Shown here one piece after another: positions 1 through 7,258 of a stretch of DNA of 64,000 nucleotides; position 1 is the stretch's first letter; the number at the start of each line of letters is the position of its first letter. The stretch is taken from positions 62,001-126,000 of the forward strand of contig CAYMEW010000003.1 in assembly GCA_964389755.1 (NCBI GenBank). The letters run 5' to 3'. The notes under the pieces are model-generated. The model was not told where the DNA came from. It saw only the letters and a program-made list of their open reading frames with translations, and made no database searches. Source of the stretch: JBBSUQ01 sp964389755. GTDB lineage: Bacteria > Bacteroidota > Bacteroidia > Flavobacteriales_D > Crocinitomicaceae. A program made the position numbers and the translations under genes.

Positions 1-62
1 GCAAAAATTCAGTGCAGATAATTACATCACTGAATAGGCGGGACACACGAGATTAGAGAGAA

Positions 63-2987
63 ATGAGAAAACTTGCAAAGAATATTTTAGGATCATTAAC
101 TGTACTGTTCACGGTATACTCGGCACTTGCGCAACCTTCGAACGACAATTGTGCCGGAGCCACTTTTATAACGCCGGGTGCAACCTGTAACCCGATAACC
201 TCTTCCACGTTGAATGCCACACAAAGTATGTCGGGCTGTTCAGGAAGCGCCAACGACGATGTTTGGTTTGTGTTTGTAGCAAACACGGCAGCATTAGATG
301 TCGTTGTTCAGGGTTCAGCCGGATTTGATCCGGTTGTTCAGGGATTTTCGGGAACCTGCGGAGGTTCGTCACTCGGATGCTCCAATAACACGGGTATCGG
401 CGGAATGGAAGTATTAAGCCTTACAGGTTTGATCAACGGGGTTACTTATTGGGTACGCGTATATCATGCCGCAGCAACAAACCCGACAACTCCCGACTTC
501 ACGATCTGCGTTTCCGAACCGATCGTAATGCCTCCGTGCAGTAACTCGACGGCTGCGGGAAACACTTGCTCTCAGTCAGTGCTGATCTGCGAAGTAGACG
601 GTTATTGCGGAAATACGTCGGCTACTTATTCTTCGGATTCGTGGTCTGAGCTTTCTTCTTCTTTCTGCGGTAGTCTGGAAAATAATTCCTTCATCAATTT
701 CGTGGCAGAATCCAGTAGTGTTTCGCTGAACGTGTGGATCACGAGTTCCACGGACAACAGCGGGATACAGATCATGATCTTTGATGCAACCAACTGCAGT
801 GGTCCCGTCTCCAATTATTACTGTGAATACCTTCAGTATCAGCCCGGCTATCAATCTGTTTATGCTTCCGGCCTTACACCCGGAAATACGTACTACATGA
901 TGATCGACGGATATGCCGGTGATGTATGTGATTATGTAATTGGCGTAAACGACGGAATTCAGGTATCGAGCAGTATCACGACGATCGGTTCCGGATCTAC
1001 CATTTGTTTGGGAGATGTTGTGAACCTGCAGGCAAGCGGCGGAAACGGGGTTTATAACTGGACGGCAAACCCGGACCTGGATACACTTCAGGGTACCGAC
1101 GTGGTCGCAACACCAACCACAACCGGAACGCATACATACGAGGTTACCTCTTACTCCAGCAATCCGCAGTGTCCGAATACATCCAGTTCACAGATCAGTA
1201 TCGATGTGGTTCCCCAGGTAAACCCTTACGCTGGGGCAGATGATACTGTTTGTCTCGGTACCGTTTTTCAACTGAACGGAACACCATCTTCGGCTTCCAA
1301 TTCGATCGCCTGGAATTACAATACCTCGGGTATCAGTCCGACACCCACGATCAGTTTTTCTCCCAACTTCAACGTTCAAAATCCGAATGTCACCGTGAAT
1401 CAACCGGGCGTATACCGGTTCATTTTCCGGGAAACAAGTAACGTATGCGGGATGATGCGTGACACCATGCTCATGTACGTGGTTGATCCGCAGCAAACAC
1501 TCTCTTTTACGCAACCGTCCTGCTTCGGTTCTTCCGATGGCGAAATCCAGGTGGATAATCCCTTTGCCGACGAATACAGTTTTGACGGCGGAAATACCTG
1601 GGTAACCGATTCCTTTGCTGTCGGTTATACCGCCGGAACGTACACGGTTTGTTCACGCAACTCCGCGAGCGGATGTGACGTGTGTAGTGACGTGACTGTG
1701 ACTGATCCGGCTCAGATCGGGATTTCAGTGAGTAATGATACCTTAATTTGTGAGAACGGAACTGCCACACTTGTCGCGCAGGGATCCGGAGGAACAATGT
1801 TCACCTATTACTGGTCGGAGGCATCCATGGATAACCAGGGAACACAATCTGTGAATCCGACAGCACAAACCACTTATTCCGTATATGCGGAGAACGAATT
1901 TGGTTGTACGTCACCCACAGAACAGGTTATCGTAAATTTGCGTGATCCTATCTCCGGAACAATTACTGCCGATCAACTGATCTGTCCGGGAGATAATGCC
2001 AGCCTGGAAGCTACCGCTGCAGATGGTTTCGGGCAACCATACACCTTTACCTGGAGCACCGGGGAAGTTCAGAACGGTCCGCAGGGGGCAATAGTAGTAT
2101 CGCCTGCTTCCGACGAAACATTTACAGTAACGATCACCGATAACTGTGAATCCACCCCGCTCGTGCTTTCGACGAATGTAAGCCTGGCACCCGTGCCCGA
2201 TCCTCAGTTTATGTCAGATTATACCGAATTGTGCGAACCGGCTGTTTTCAACCTGACGAATATGACCGACCCCAATCTTACGGATCATTTGACCTGGGAT
2301 ATCAGCAACGGTGACACGTATACGGATCAGGAAAATATTGCAACAAGTGAACTGAATGCGGGTCAGTACGATGTCACAATGACTGTTATCAGTCCGGATG
2401 GCTGTGTCGGAACGACGACCTGGGACAATTACTTCACGGTATTCCCGAAACCCAAAGCTTCCTTCAAATATTCGCCCGACCCGGTAACAATGTTCAATAC
2501 GGAAGTCAATTTTAATAATTACAGTGATAACGCAATCAGTTATAACTGGACTTTTGAACAGGGAGATCCGGCCACGTCGGGCCTTGAAGATCCTACTGTG
2601 GTATTCCCGGACGGACAAACCGGAGACTACGAGGTCATGTTGATCGTAACGAGTCCGGATAACTGCCTCGATACGGCATTACGTGTAGTAAACGTGGCTC
2701 CGGAAGTCATTCTTTATGCTCCGAATACCTTTACCCCGGACGGTGACGAATTTAACCAGCACTGGCGCGTTTATATCGATGGGATCAGCGTTAATAACTT
2801 CGAATTGAAGGTCTACAACCGCTGGGGCGAAATCGTCTTCGAATCGCACGATCCGGAGGCAACCTGGGACGGAACCTATCTTGGTAAACTCATCCCGCAG
2901 GGAACGTATATCTGGACGATTAAAGCGGCCGACGCAATCAACGATGACAAATATGAATTCAAAGGACATGTAAATATTATCCGCTAA
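63..2987 (+). CDS. Large secreted T9SS cargo protein with type B sorting (CHU_C) C-terminus
   Basis: A 974-residue exported surface protein. It starts with a Sec signal peptide (basic MRKLAK, hydrophobic core, cleavage near ALAQ at about residue 23). The body is Cys-, Ser- and Thr-rich beta-sandwich sequence with PKD/Ig-like modules; a clear PKD-like block (NWTFEQGDP) lies at about residues 810-880. The last roughly 90 residues form the gliding-motility-associated C-terminal domain used for type B T9SS sorting (YAPNTFTPDGD, then KVYNRWGEIVFES, WDGTYLGKLIPQGTYIWTI and a final HVNIIR). The protein should be secreted by the T9SS and attached at or released from the surface. No catalytic domain is recognisable, so adhesion is only a guess. 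The ATG at 63 fits the signal peptide; no clear Shine-Dalgarno site precedes it. Confidence 0.88.
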   Translation: MRKLAKNILGSLTVLFTVYSALAQPSNDNCAGATFITPGATCNPITSSTLNATQSMSGCSGSANDDVWFVFVANTAALDVVVQGSAGFDPVVQGFSGTCGGSSLGCSNNTGIGGMEVLSLTGLINGVTYWVRVYHAAATNPTTPDFTICVSEPIVMPPCSNSTAAGNTCSQSVLICEVDGYCGNTSATYSSDSWSELSSSFCGSLENNSFINFVAESSSVSLNVWITSSTDNSGIQIMIFDATNCSGPVSNYYCEYLQYQPGYQSVYASGLTPGNTYYMMIDGYAGDVCDYVIGVNDGIQVSSSITTIGSGSTICLGDVVNLQASGGNGVYNWTANPDLDTLQGTDVVATPTTTGTHTYEVTSYSSNPQCPNTSSSQISIDVVPQVNPYAGADDTVCLGTVFQLNGTPSSASNSIAWNYNTSGISPTPTISFSPNFNVQNPNVTVNQPGVYRFIFRETSNVCGMMRDTMLMYVVDPQQTLSFTQPSCFGSSDGEIQVDNPFADEYSFDGGNTWVTDSFAVGYTAGTYTVCSRNSASGCDVCSDVTVTDPAQIGISVSNDTLICENGTATLVAQGSGGTMFTYYWSEASMDNQGTQSVNPTAQTTYSVYAENEFGCTSPTEQVIVNLRDPISGTITADQLICPGDNASLEATAADGFGQPYTFTWSTGEVQNGPQGAIVVSPASDETFTVTITDNCESTPLVLSTNVSLAPVPDPQFMSDYTELCEPAVFNLTNMTDPNLTDHLTWDISNGDTYTDQENIATSELNAGQYDVTMTVISPDGCVGTTTWDNYFTVFPKPKASFKYSPDPVTMFNTEVNFNNYSDNAISYNWTFEQGDPATSGLEDPTVVFPDGQTGDYEVMLIVTSPDNCLDTALRVVNVAPEVILYAPNTFTPDGDEFNQHWRVYIDGISVNNFELKVYNRWGEIVFESHDPEATWDGTYLGKLIPQGTYIWTIKAADAINDDKYEFKGHVNIIR

Positions 2988-3010
2988 CGGGACTTACCGT
3001 TAGTTTTCTT
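2984..3010 (+). terminator. Rho-independent terminator after the CHU_C gene
   Basis: A perfect 7-bp stem CTAACGG/CCGTTAG with a 6-nt loop, followed by a T-rich run. It overlaps the stop codon of the large secreted protein and separates it from the riboswitch-controlled thi operon. Confidence 0.7.
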
Positions 3011-3012
3011 CC

Positions 3013-3020
3013 TATCTTTG
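3013..3020 (+). promoter_or_regulatory. -7 promoter element of the thi operon
   Basis: TATCTTTG matches the Bacteroidota -7 consensus TAnnTTTG exactly. It sits just upstream of the TPP riboswitch, so transcription would begin near 3025-3030 and include the whole aptamer. No clear -33 TTG is seen. Confidence 0.55.
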
Positions 3021-3028
3021 TTTTGCTT

Positions 3029-3105
3029 TTAGGGGTGTATCGTAGCACACGATTCTGAGAAATACCCTCATAACTTGAAACGGCTAATACCGGCGAAAGG
3101 AAAAA
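3029..3105 (+). promoter_or_regulatory. TPP riboswitch (THI element)
   Basis: The hallmark blocks of the thiamine-pyrophosphate aptamer are present in order: AGGGGTG at 3031, CTGAGA at 3055-3060 followed by AATACCCT, and CTAATACCGGCGAAAGGAAA from 3084. The GGGGTG and TACCCT segments pair as the pyrimidine-sensing stem, and CGG(CTAATA)CCG forms the second arm. The aptamer lies directly ahead of thiE-thiG-thiH, so TPP feedback on this operon is expected. No separate strong terminator is visible between the aptamer and thiE, so control is more likely translational. Confidence 0.92.
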
Positions 3106-3145
3106 GTGTACAGCTTACGTGCGTATTCCCGAAAGCAATTGGTGT

Positions 3146-3814
3146 ATGATGGTTTTACCACGTGTTCAGTATGTGACGCATCCGGATCAGGATTATTCCT
3201 CGTTTCGCTGGGTTCATAACCTGCATGAAGCGGGTATTCGCTGGATCCAGCTTCGTATTAAAGAATCTGATTTTTATCGCAGGAATGCGGATGCACATTA
3301 CCAGTTGCACTTTCTCGAAACAGCCGATGCACTGCGTACCGTTACAGAGGCGCTGGGTATGTTACTCACCGTGAATGATTCTGTATCTGTTCTGAACCTC
3401 TCAACAGTTGACGGAATTCATGTGGGACAGGAAGATACTCCCGTGGAAGAAGTGTTTGCGCATGCAAGGGGTAGAATTATCGGAGCCACGGCGAATTCCC
3501 TGGAAGAAGTGAAAAATTACCCCGTAAACCTGTTGAATTATCTCGGGGTAGGCCCGTTTCGCGCAACTTCAACCAAGGAAAAGCTCAAACCTGTACTCGG
3601 GCTTGAAGGATATCGCCGGTTTTGCAGTGAACTCGCAGGAGCCGGCATCGAATTACCCGTTTTCGCGATCGGAGGCATTACCCCGGACGATATTCCTGCA
3701 TTGATGCAAACCGGTGTTTACGGACTGGCGCTCTCCGGGGCAATTCACAAACACCTGGATGATGTGGAAAAACTGCGCACAATAACCGATTTAGTACTGG
3801 AAAAGCATGGATAA
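3146..3814 (+). CDS. thiE: Thiamine-phosphate synthase
   Basis: Joins HMP pyrophosphate and the thiazole phosphate carboxylate to give thiamine phosphate in the cytoplasm. The 222-residue protein shows the ThiE TIM-barrel landmarks: IQLRIKE near the N-terminus, LTVNDS, DGIHVGQED, the GVGPFRATSTK loop that binds pyrophosphate, and FAIGGITPDD near the C-terminus. The frame is open further upstream to a GTG at 3119, but the ATG pair at 3146/3149 places the start where ThiE proteins usually begin. It is the first gene after the TPP riboswitch and overlaps thiG by 8 nt, so the two are translationally coupled. The paralogue TenI is an alternative but is less likely because the pyrophosphate loop and riboswitch context are intact. 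Confidence 0.9.
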   Translation: MMVLPRVQYVTHPDQDYSSFRWVHNLHEAGIRWIQLRIKESDFYRRNADAHYQLHFLETADALRTVTEALGMLLTVNDSVSVLNLSTVDGIHVGQEDTPVEEVFAHARGRIIGATANSLEEVKNYPVNLLNYLGVGPFRATSTKEKLKPVLGLEGYRRFCSELAGAGIELPVFAIGGITPDDIPALMQTGVYGLALSGAIHKHLDDVEKLRTITDLVLEKHG

Positions 3815-4577
3815 TTTGAAAATTGCAGATAAAGAGTTTACGAGTCGCCTGTTTACCGGGACCGGCAAATTTCGCGACAACCTGACGATGCGACAGGCAG
3901 TGCTGGAAAGCGCGTCTGAACTCGTTACCGTGGCTTTAAAACGCGTGGACACCGAACATGGGAATGATCATATCCTGGAGCACCTGGCAGCCGTGCACAT
4001 TCACCTCCTGCCGAATACTTCCGGTGTGCGCAGTGCGGAAGAAGCTGTTTTTGCAGCCGAACTATCACGCGAGGCCTTTGGTACGAACTGGCTCAAACTG
4101 GAGATCCACCCGGAACCCAAATACCTGATGCCCGATCCGGTAGAGACCTTGAAAGCTTCGGAAATGCTCGTAAAAAAAGGCTTTGTGGTATTGCCGTACA
4201 TAAATGCCGATCCCGTATTGTGTAAGCGGTTGGAAGACGTCGGTGTGGCAGCTGTGATGCCACTCGGCTCACCGATAGGAAGTAATAAAGGATTACAGAC
4301 GCGTGAATTATTGCGCATAATCATTGAGCAAAGTTCCGTTCCCGTAGTGGTGGATGCCGGGATCGGTGCACCTTCTCACGCTGCTGAAGCCATGGAGTTA
4401 GGCGCGGACGCCGTACTGGTTAACACGGCAATTGCTGTAAGCCGGGATCCCGTTAATATGGCGAAAGCCTTCAAACTGGCCGTGGAAGCCGGGCGCATCG
4501 CTTTCGAGGCGAAACTGGCTGTTTCACGCAACCAGGCAGAGGCCAGCAGTCCGCTAACGGGTTTCTTAAACGGATAA
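3807..4577 (+). CDS. thiG: Thiazole synthase
   Basis: Forms the thiazole ring of thiamine from 1-deoxyxylulose 5-phosphate, dehydroglycine and ThiS-thiocarboxylate. The 256-residue barrel has full family length: SRLFTGTGKF at the start, the Schiff-base lysine in NWLKLEI (K97), LPYINADPVL, MPLGSPIGSNKG, and the phosphate-binding VDAGIGAPSHA followed by VNTAIA. Its ATG lies within the end of thiE, and thiH starts 4 nt after its stop. Its partners ThiS and ThiF are not encoded next to it. Confidence 0.95.
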   Translation: MDNLKIADKEFTSRLFTGTGKFRDNLTMRQAVLESASELVTVALKRVDTEHGNDHILEHLAAVHIHLLPNTSGVRSAEEAVFAAELSREAFGTNWLKLEIHPEPKYLMPDPVETLKASEMLVKKGFVVLPYINADPVLCKRLEDVGVAAVMPLGSPIGSNKGLQTRELLRIIIEQSSVPVVVDAGIGAPSHAAEAMELGADAVLVNTAIAVSRDPVNMAKAFKLAVEAGRIAFEAKLAVSRNQAEASSPLTGFLNG

Positions 4578-4581
4578 TATT

Positions 4582-5694
4582 ATGAATACGTTCAGGACGG
4601 TTTTTTCAACATACGACTGGGATGCAGAAAAAGCATCGATCTATGCCAAAACAGCGACGGATGTTCGGGAAGCACTCGCATCATCCAGGCCCGGTATGGA
4701 AGATTTCAAAGCCCTGATCTCACCGGCGGCGGCACCTTTCCTGGAAGAAATGGCTGCCCGAAGTCGTGATTTGACCTTGCAGCGTTTTGGAAATACCCTG
4801 CGGATGTATATCCCGTTGTATCTATCCAACGAATGTCAGAATATTTGTACCTATTGCGGTTTTTCACTCGATGTGGCGATTAAGCGAAAAACGCTGACAG
4901 ACGAAGAGATTCGCCGGGAAGCGGAGATTATTCGCGCAATGGGGTATGAACACATTCTTCTGGTCACGGGAGAAGCCAATAAAACGGTTGGAATCGACTA
5001 TTTTCTGAATGCCGTTTCCATTTTAAAGGAATATTTTTCACAGATCTCCATGGAGGTCCAACCCCTGGATACGGATGAATACCGACAGTTGCACGAAGCC
5101 GGCGTTTATGCGATTCTCGTATACCAGGAAACATACGACGAAAAAGATTACAAAATCCACCATCCGAAGGGTAAGAAGTCTAATTTTACGTATCGCCTGG
5201 AGACTCCGGACCGGATCGGAGAAGCCGGTTTGCACAAGATCGGTTTAGGGGTGCTTTTCGGCTTGGAAGACTGGCGGACGGACACCCTGATGTGCGCGTA
5301 TCACCTCGCTTATCTCGAAAAGAAATACTGGCAGTCGACCTACGCCATCTCATTCCCGCGTTTGCGGCCATGTGCCGGCGGAATACCGCTTAAATCGGAA
5401 ATGTCGGACCGTGACCTGGTACAGCTCATTTGTGCGTACCGCATTCTGAATCCCGAACTTGAACTGTCTATGTCGACACGGGAATCGGAGAGTTTCCGGA
5501 ATAATATTTTTAAACTCGGGGTCACCAGTATTTCGGCCGATTCGAAAACAGATCCGGGCGGATACGCCAACCCGCATGAAAACCTCGAACAGTTTGAGAT
5601 AGACGATAAACGCTCTACCAATGAATTCCTGCAGGTTGTCCGCGAAGCCGGGTATGAACCGGTATTCAAGGACTGGGACCGCACGATGCGCTAA
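4582..5694 (+). CDS. thiH: 2-iminoacetate synthase (radical SAM)
   Basis: Cleaves tyrosine to dehydroglycine and p-cresol, supplying the C2-N fragment used by ThiG. The radical-SAM cluster motif CxxxCxxC is visible as CQNICTYC (C85, C89, C92), followed by HILLVTGE typical of the family. The length of 370 residues is normal for ThiH. Using ThiH rather than the oxygen-dependent glycine oxidase ThiO is compatible with low-oxygen growth. It is the last gene of the riboswitch operon. Its stop overlaps the stop of the convergent prenylglyceryl-phosphate synthase by 4 nt, leaving no room for a terminator between them. Confidence 0.95.
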   Translation: MNTFRTVFSTYDWDAEKASIYAKTATDVREALASSRPGMEDFKALISPAAAPFLEEMAARSRDLTLQRFGNTLRMYIPLYLSNECQNICTYCGFSLDVAIKRKTLTDEEIRREAEIIRAMGYEHILLVTGEANKTVGIDYFLNAVSILKEYFSQISMEVQPLDTDEYRQLHEAGVYAILVYQETYDEKDYKIHHPKGKKSNFTYRLETPDRIGEAGLHKIGLGVLFGLEDWRTDTLMCAYHLAYLEKKYWQSTYAISFPRLRPCAGGIPLKSEMSDRDLVQLICAYRILNPELELSMSTRESESFRNNIFKLGVTSISADSKTDPGGYANPHENLEQFEIDDKRSTNEFLQVVREAGYEPVFKDWDRTMR

Positions 5695-6434
5695 ACCTTC
5701 AGCTTTTGATATGCCTGAATTTCGAGTAGGAAGTCCAGGTTCTCTTCGATGTGATTGCCGATTACGATCACATTAGCTCCCGCTTTTGCATGTGCCCGGA
5801 TACCCTCAATACTTCGGATTCCGCCACCGGTAATTACCGGTACGCCCAGTTCTGCGATCCCGGAAACGAGTTGTTCGGGAATTGCCTTGCGCGCACCGCT
5901 TCCCGCATCGAGGTAAATTAATTTCTTTCCCTGTAAAATTCCTGCCAGCGCAGTATTGACGGCTATCGATATCTTGTCGCGCGGTATGGGTGTTGTCTGG
6001 CTGACATACGCGACCGAAGAACGCGAATCGCCGTCGATCAGGATGTAACCGGTGGGAATCACTTCAATATCTAATTCGCTGACTTCGCGGGCCGATTGTA
6101 CGTGGTGCCCGATCAAATAATCCGGGTTCCTGCCAGAGATCAGGCTCAGGTACAGGAGTGCATCTGCCGAAGCGGAAAGCTGGAGCGAGCTACCCGGGAA
6201 TATGACTACCGGGATCGAGGTAAGGGCGGTGATGCGTTCCATGGTGTGGTCGAACTGAGCTTTCGTAACGGTGCTTCCGCCAATAAACAGATAATCGACC
6301 TGTGCGAACTCTGCTTTTTTGATGAATGATTCGAAATCGAAACCGGCAACTGTTTTTTCAGGGTCGATCAGCACTGCTATCTGACCGCGTCGCGCTGAAA
6401 TAGTTTGTAGTACGTCAGTGTTTTTTGAAAGCAT
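5691..6434 (-). CDS. Geranylgeranylglyceryl/heptaprenylglyceryl phosphate synthase family protein
   Basis: A TIM-barrel prenyltransferase that makes an ether bond between a polyprenyl diphosphate and sn-glycerol 1-phosphate. Family marks are LIDPEK near the N-terminus, YLFIGGSTVT, VIFPGSS, the YLDAGSGA segment that binds the glycerol phosphate, and the phosphate loop ITGGGIRSIEG. Its 247 residues fit the group II enzymes known from archaea and Bacteroidota. It would act at the membrane. The start lies 20 nt inside the preceding phosphopantetheinyl transferase gene, so the two are coupled. The product in Bacteroidota is not well defined, so the prenyl chain length cannot be stated. Confidence 0.88.
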   Translation of the reverse strand: MLSKNTDVLQTISARRGQIAVLIDPEKTVAGFDFESFIKKAEFAQVDYLFIGGSTVTKAQFDHTMERITALTSIPVVIFPGSSLQLSASADALLYLSLISGRNPDYLIGHHVQSAREVSELDIEVIPTGYILIDGDSRSSVAYVSQTTPIPRDKISIAVNTALAGILQGKKLIYLDAGSGARKAIPEQLVSGIAELGVPVITGGGIRSIEGIRAHAKAGANVIVIGNHIEENLDFLLEIQAYQKLKV

Positions 6435-7041
6435 GCGTGTTCACAGAATAAATGATCCCTTCCCGTTCAAAGATAGTCAATTCACCCGATAGCCGGTGAT
6501 CCGGGTTTACGATGGTGCCATGATACGTATCACCACCGGTATGTTCGAGGATCAGTTCGTCTGAAAAAATGATCTTTTTGCGCCCTGCCAATTTGTACAG
6601 GCATTCCTTTCCGGACCAAAGTTTTGTAAAGCGGTGGATATCACGCAGGCCTTTGTCCGGAACATCCTTTTTACCAGTGAATTTGTGGCTCACGCGTAGG
6701 ATCTTTCCGCGTAAAGGTTCGAGATCGAGGCCGATCTGGTAGTGCGCATTGATCCCGATTGCAACCGTATTGCCGGCATGTGAGATCGAGATATATCCGG
6801 CATCTTCAATAAAAGGTGCCCCGACGTCATTATAGCAGATCGGTTTGAATCCGAAAATCTGGTGTTTGAGAAGACGTGTGGCCGCAAATTCCTGTTTTCT
6901 GCTCATGCTGCCGAAGTTTTCCAGGCGGTTTTTTTCTTCTGCTGTCAGAAAGCCGGAAACATCTTCAGGTGCGAAATAAGAGAAGCTTAACGTGTGAATG
7001 GTAGTTTCGGAGACCTGAATGGTATTGATTTCGAATTTCAT
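6415..7041 (-). CDS. 4'-phosphopantetheinyl transferase superfamily protein
   Basis: Transfers phosphopantetheine from CoA to a Ser of a carrier protein. The two Mg/CoA-binding signatures are present: IGLDLEPLRGK (G-x-D-x-E) and LWSGKECLYKLAG (W-x-x-K-E-x-x-x-K). At 208 residues it is closer to the Sfp/compact type than to AcpS (about 125 residues). It is the upstream partner of the prenylglyceryl-phosphate synthase, with a 20-nt overlap. The substrate is unknown; no polyketide or peptide synthetase is in this window. A possible weak -7 element (TATCTTTA) lies just upstream at 7048-7055. Confidence 0.87.
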   Translation of the reverse strand: MKFEINTIQVSETTIHTLSFSYFAPEDVSGFLTAEEKNRLENFGSMSRKQEFAATRLLKHQIFGFKPICYNDVGAPFIEDAGYISISHAGNTVAIGINAHYQIGLDLEPLRGKILRVSHKFTGKKDVPDKGLRDIHRFTKLWSGKECLYKLAGRKKIIFSDELILEHTGGDTYHGTIVNPDHRLSGELTIFEREGIIYSVNTHAFKKH

Positions 7042-7131
7042 GGGAATTAAAGATACGGATTAACTTTTTTAGACCTGTATAAAATGAATTTAATTTGACG
7101 AAAGTCGCATTTTTTTACCTTGCTAAAACAC

Positions 7132-7139
7132 TAATTTTG
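7132..7139 (+). promoter_or_regulatory. Candidate -7 promoter element of the TonB receptor operon
   Basis: TAATTTTG matches TAnnTTTG. A start near 7146 would give a leader of about 110 nt before the receptor gene. No TTG is seen at the ideal distance, so support is moderate. Confidence 0.4.
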
Positions 7140-7258
7140 TTAGGATAGATTAGCGGATTGTGAATTATATTTTATTAACAAAAGAATTTATTCCGATTGA
7201 TTTTTTCTATATTTACGGGCTTTCTTGCGAAAAAGTAGTTTTAAAATTAAACTGTACT

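Noticed and set aside
1..62. Short inverted repeat TCAGTG/CACTGA before the first gene
   Set aside because: A 6-bp stem with a 13-nt loop and no T-run; too weak to call as a terminator or regulatory site.
7160..7258. GTG-started extension of the TonB receptor
   Set aside because: It would put 33 residues before a normal signal peptide and lies near the promoter motif.
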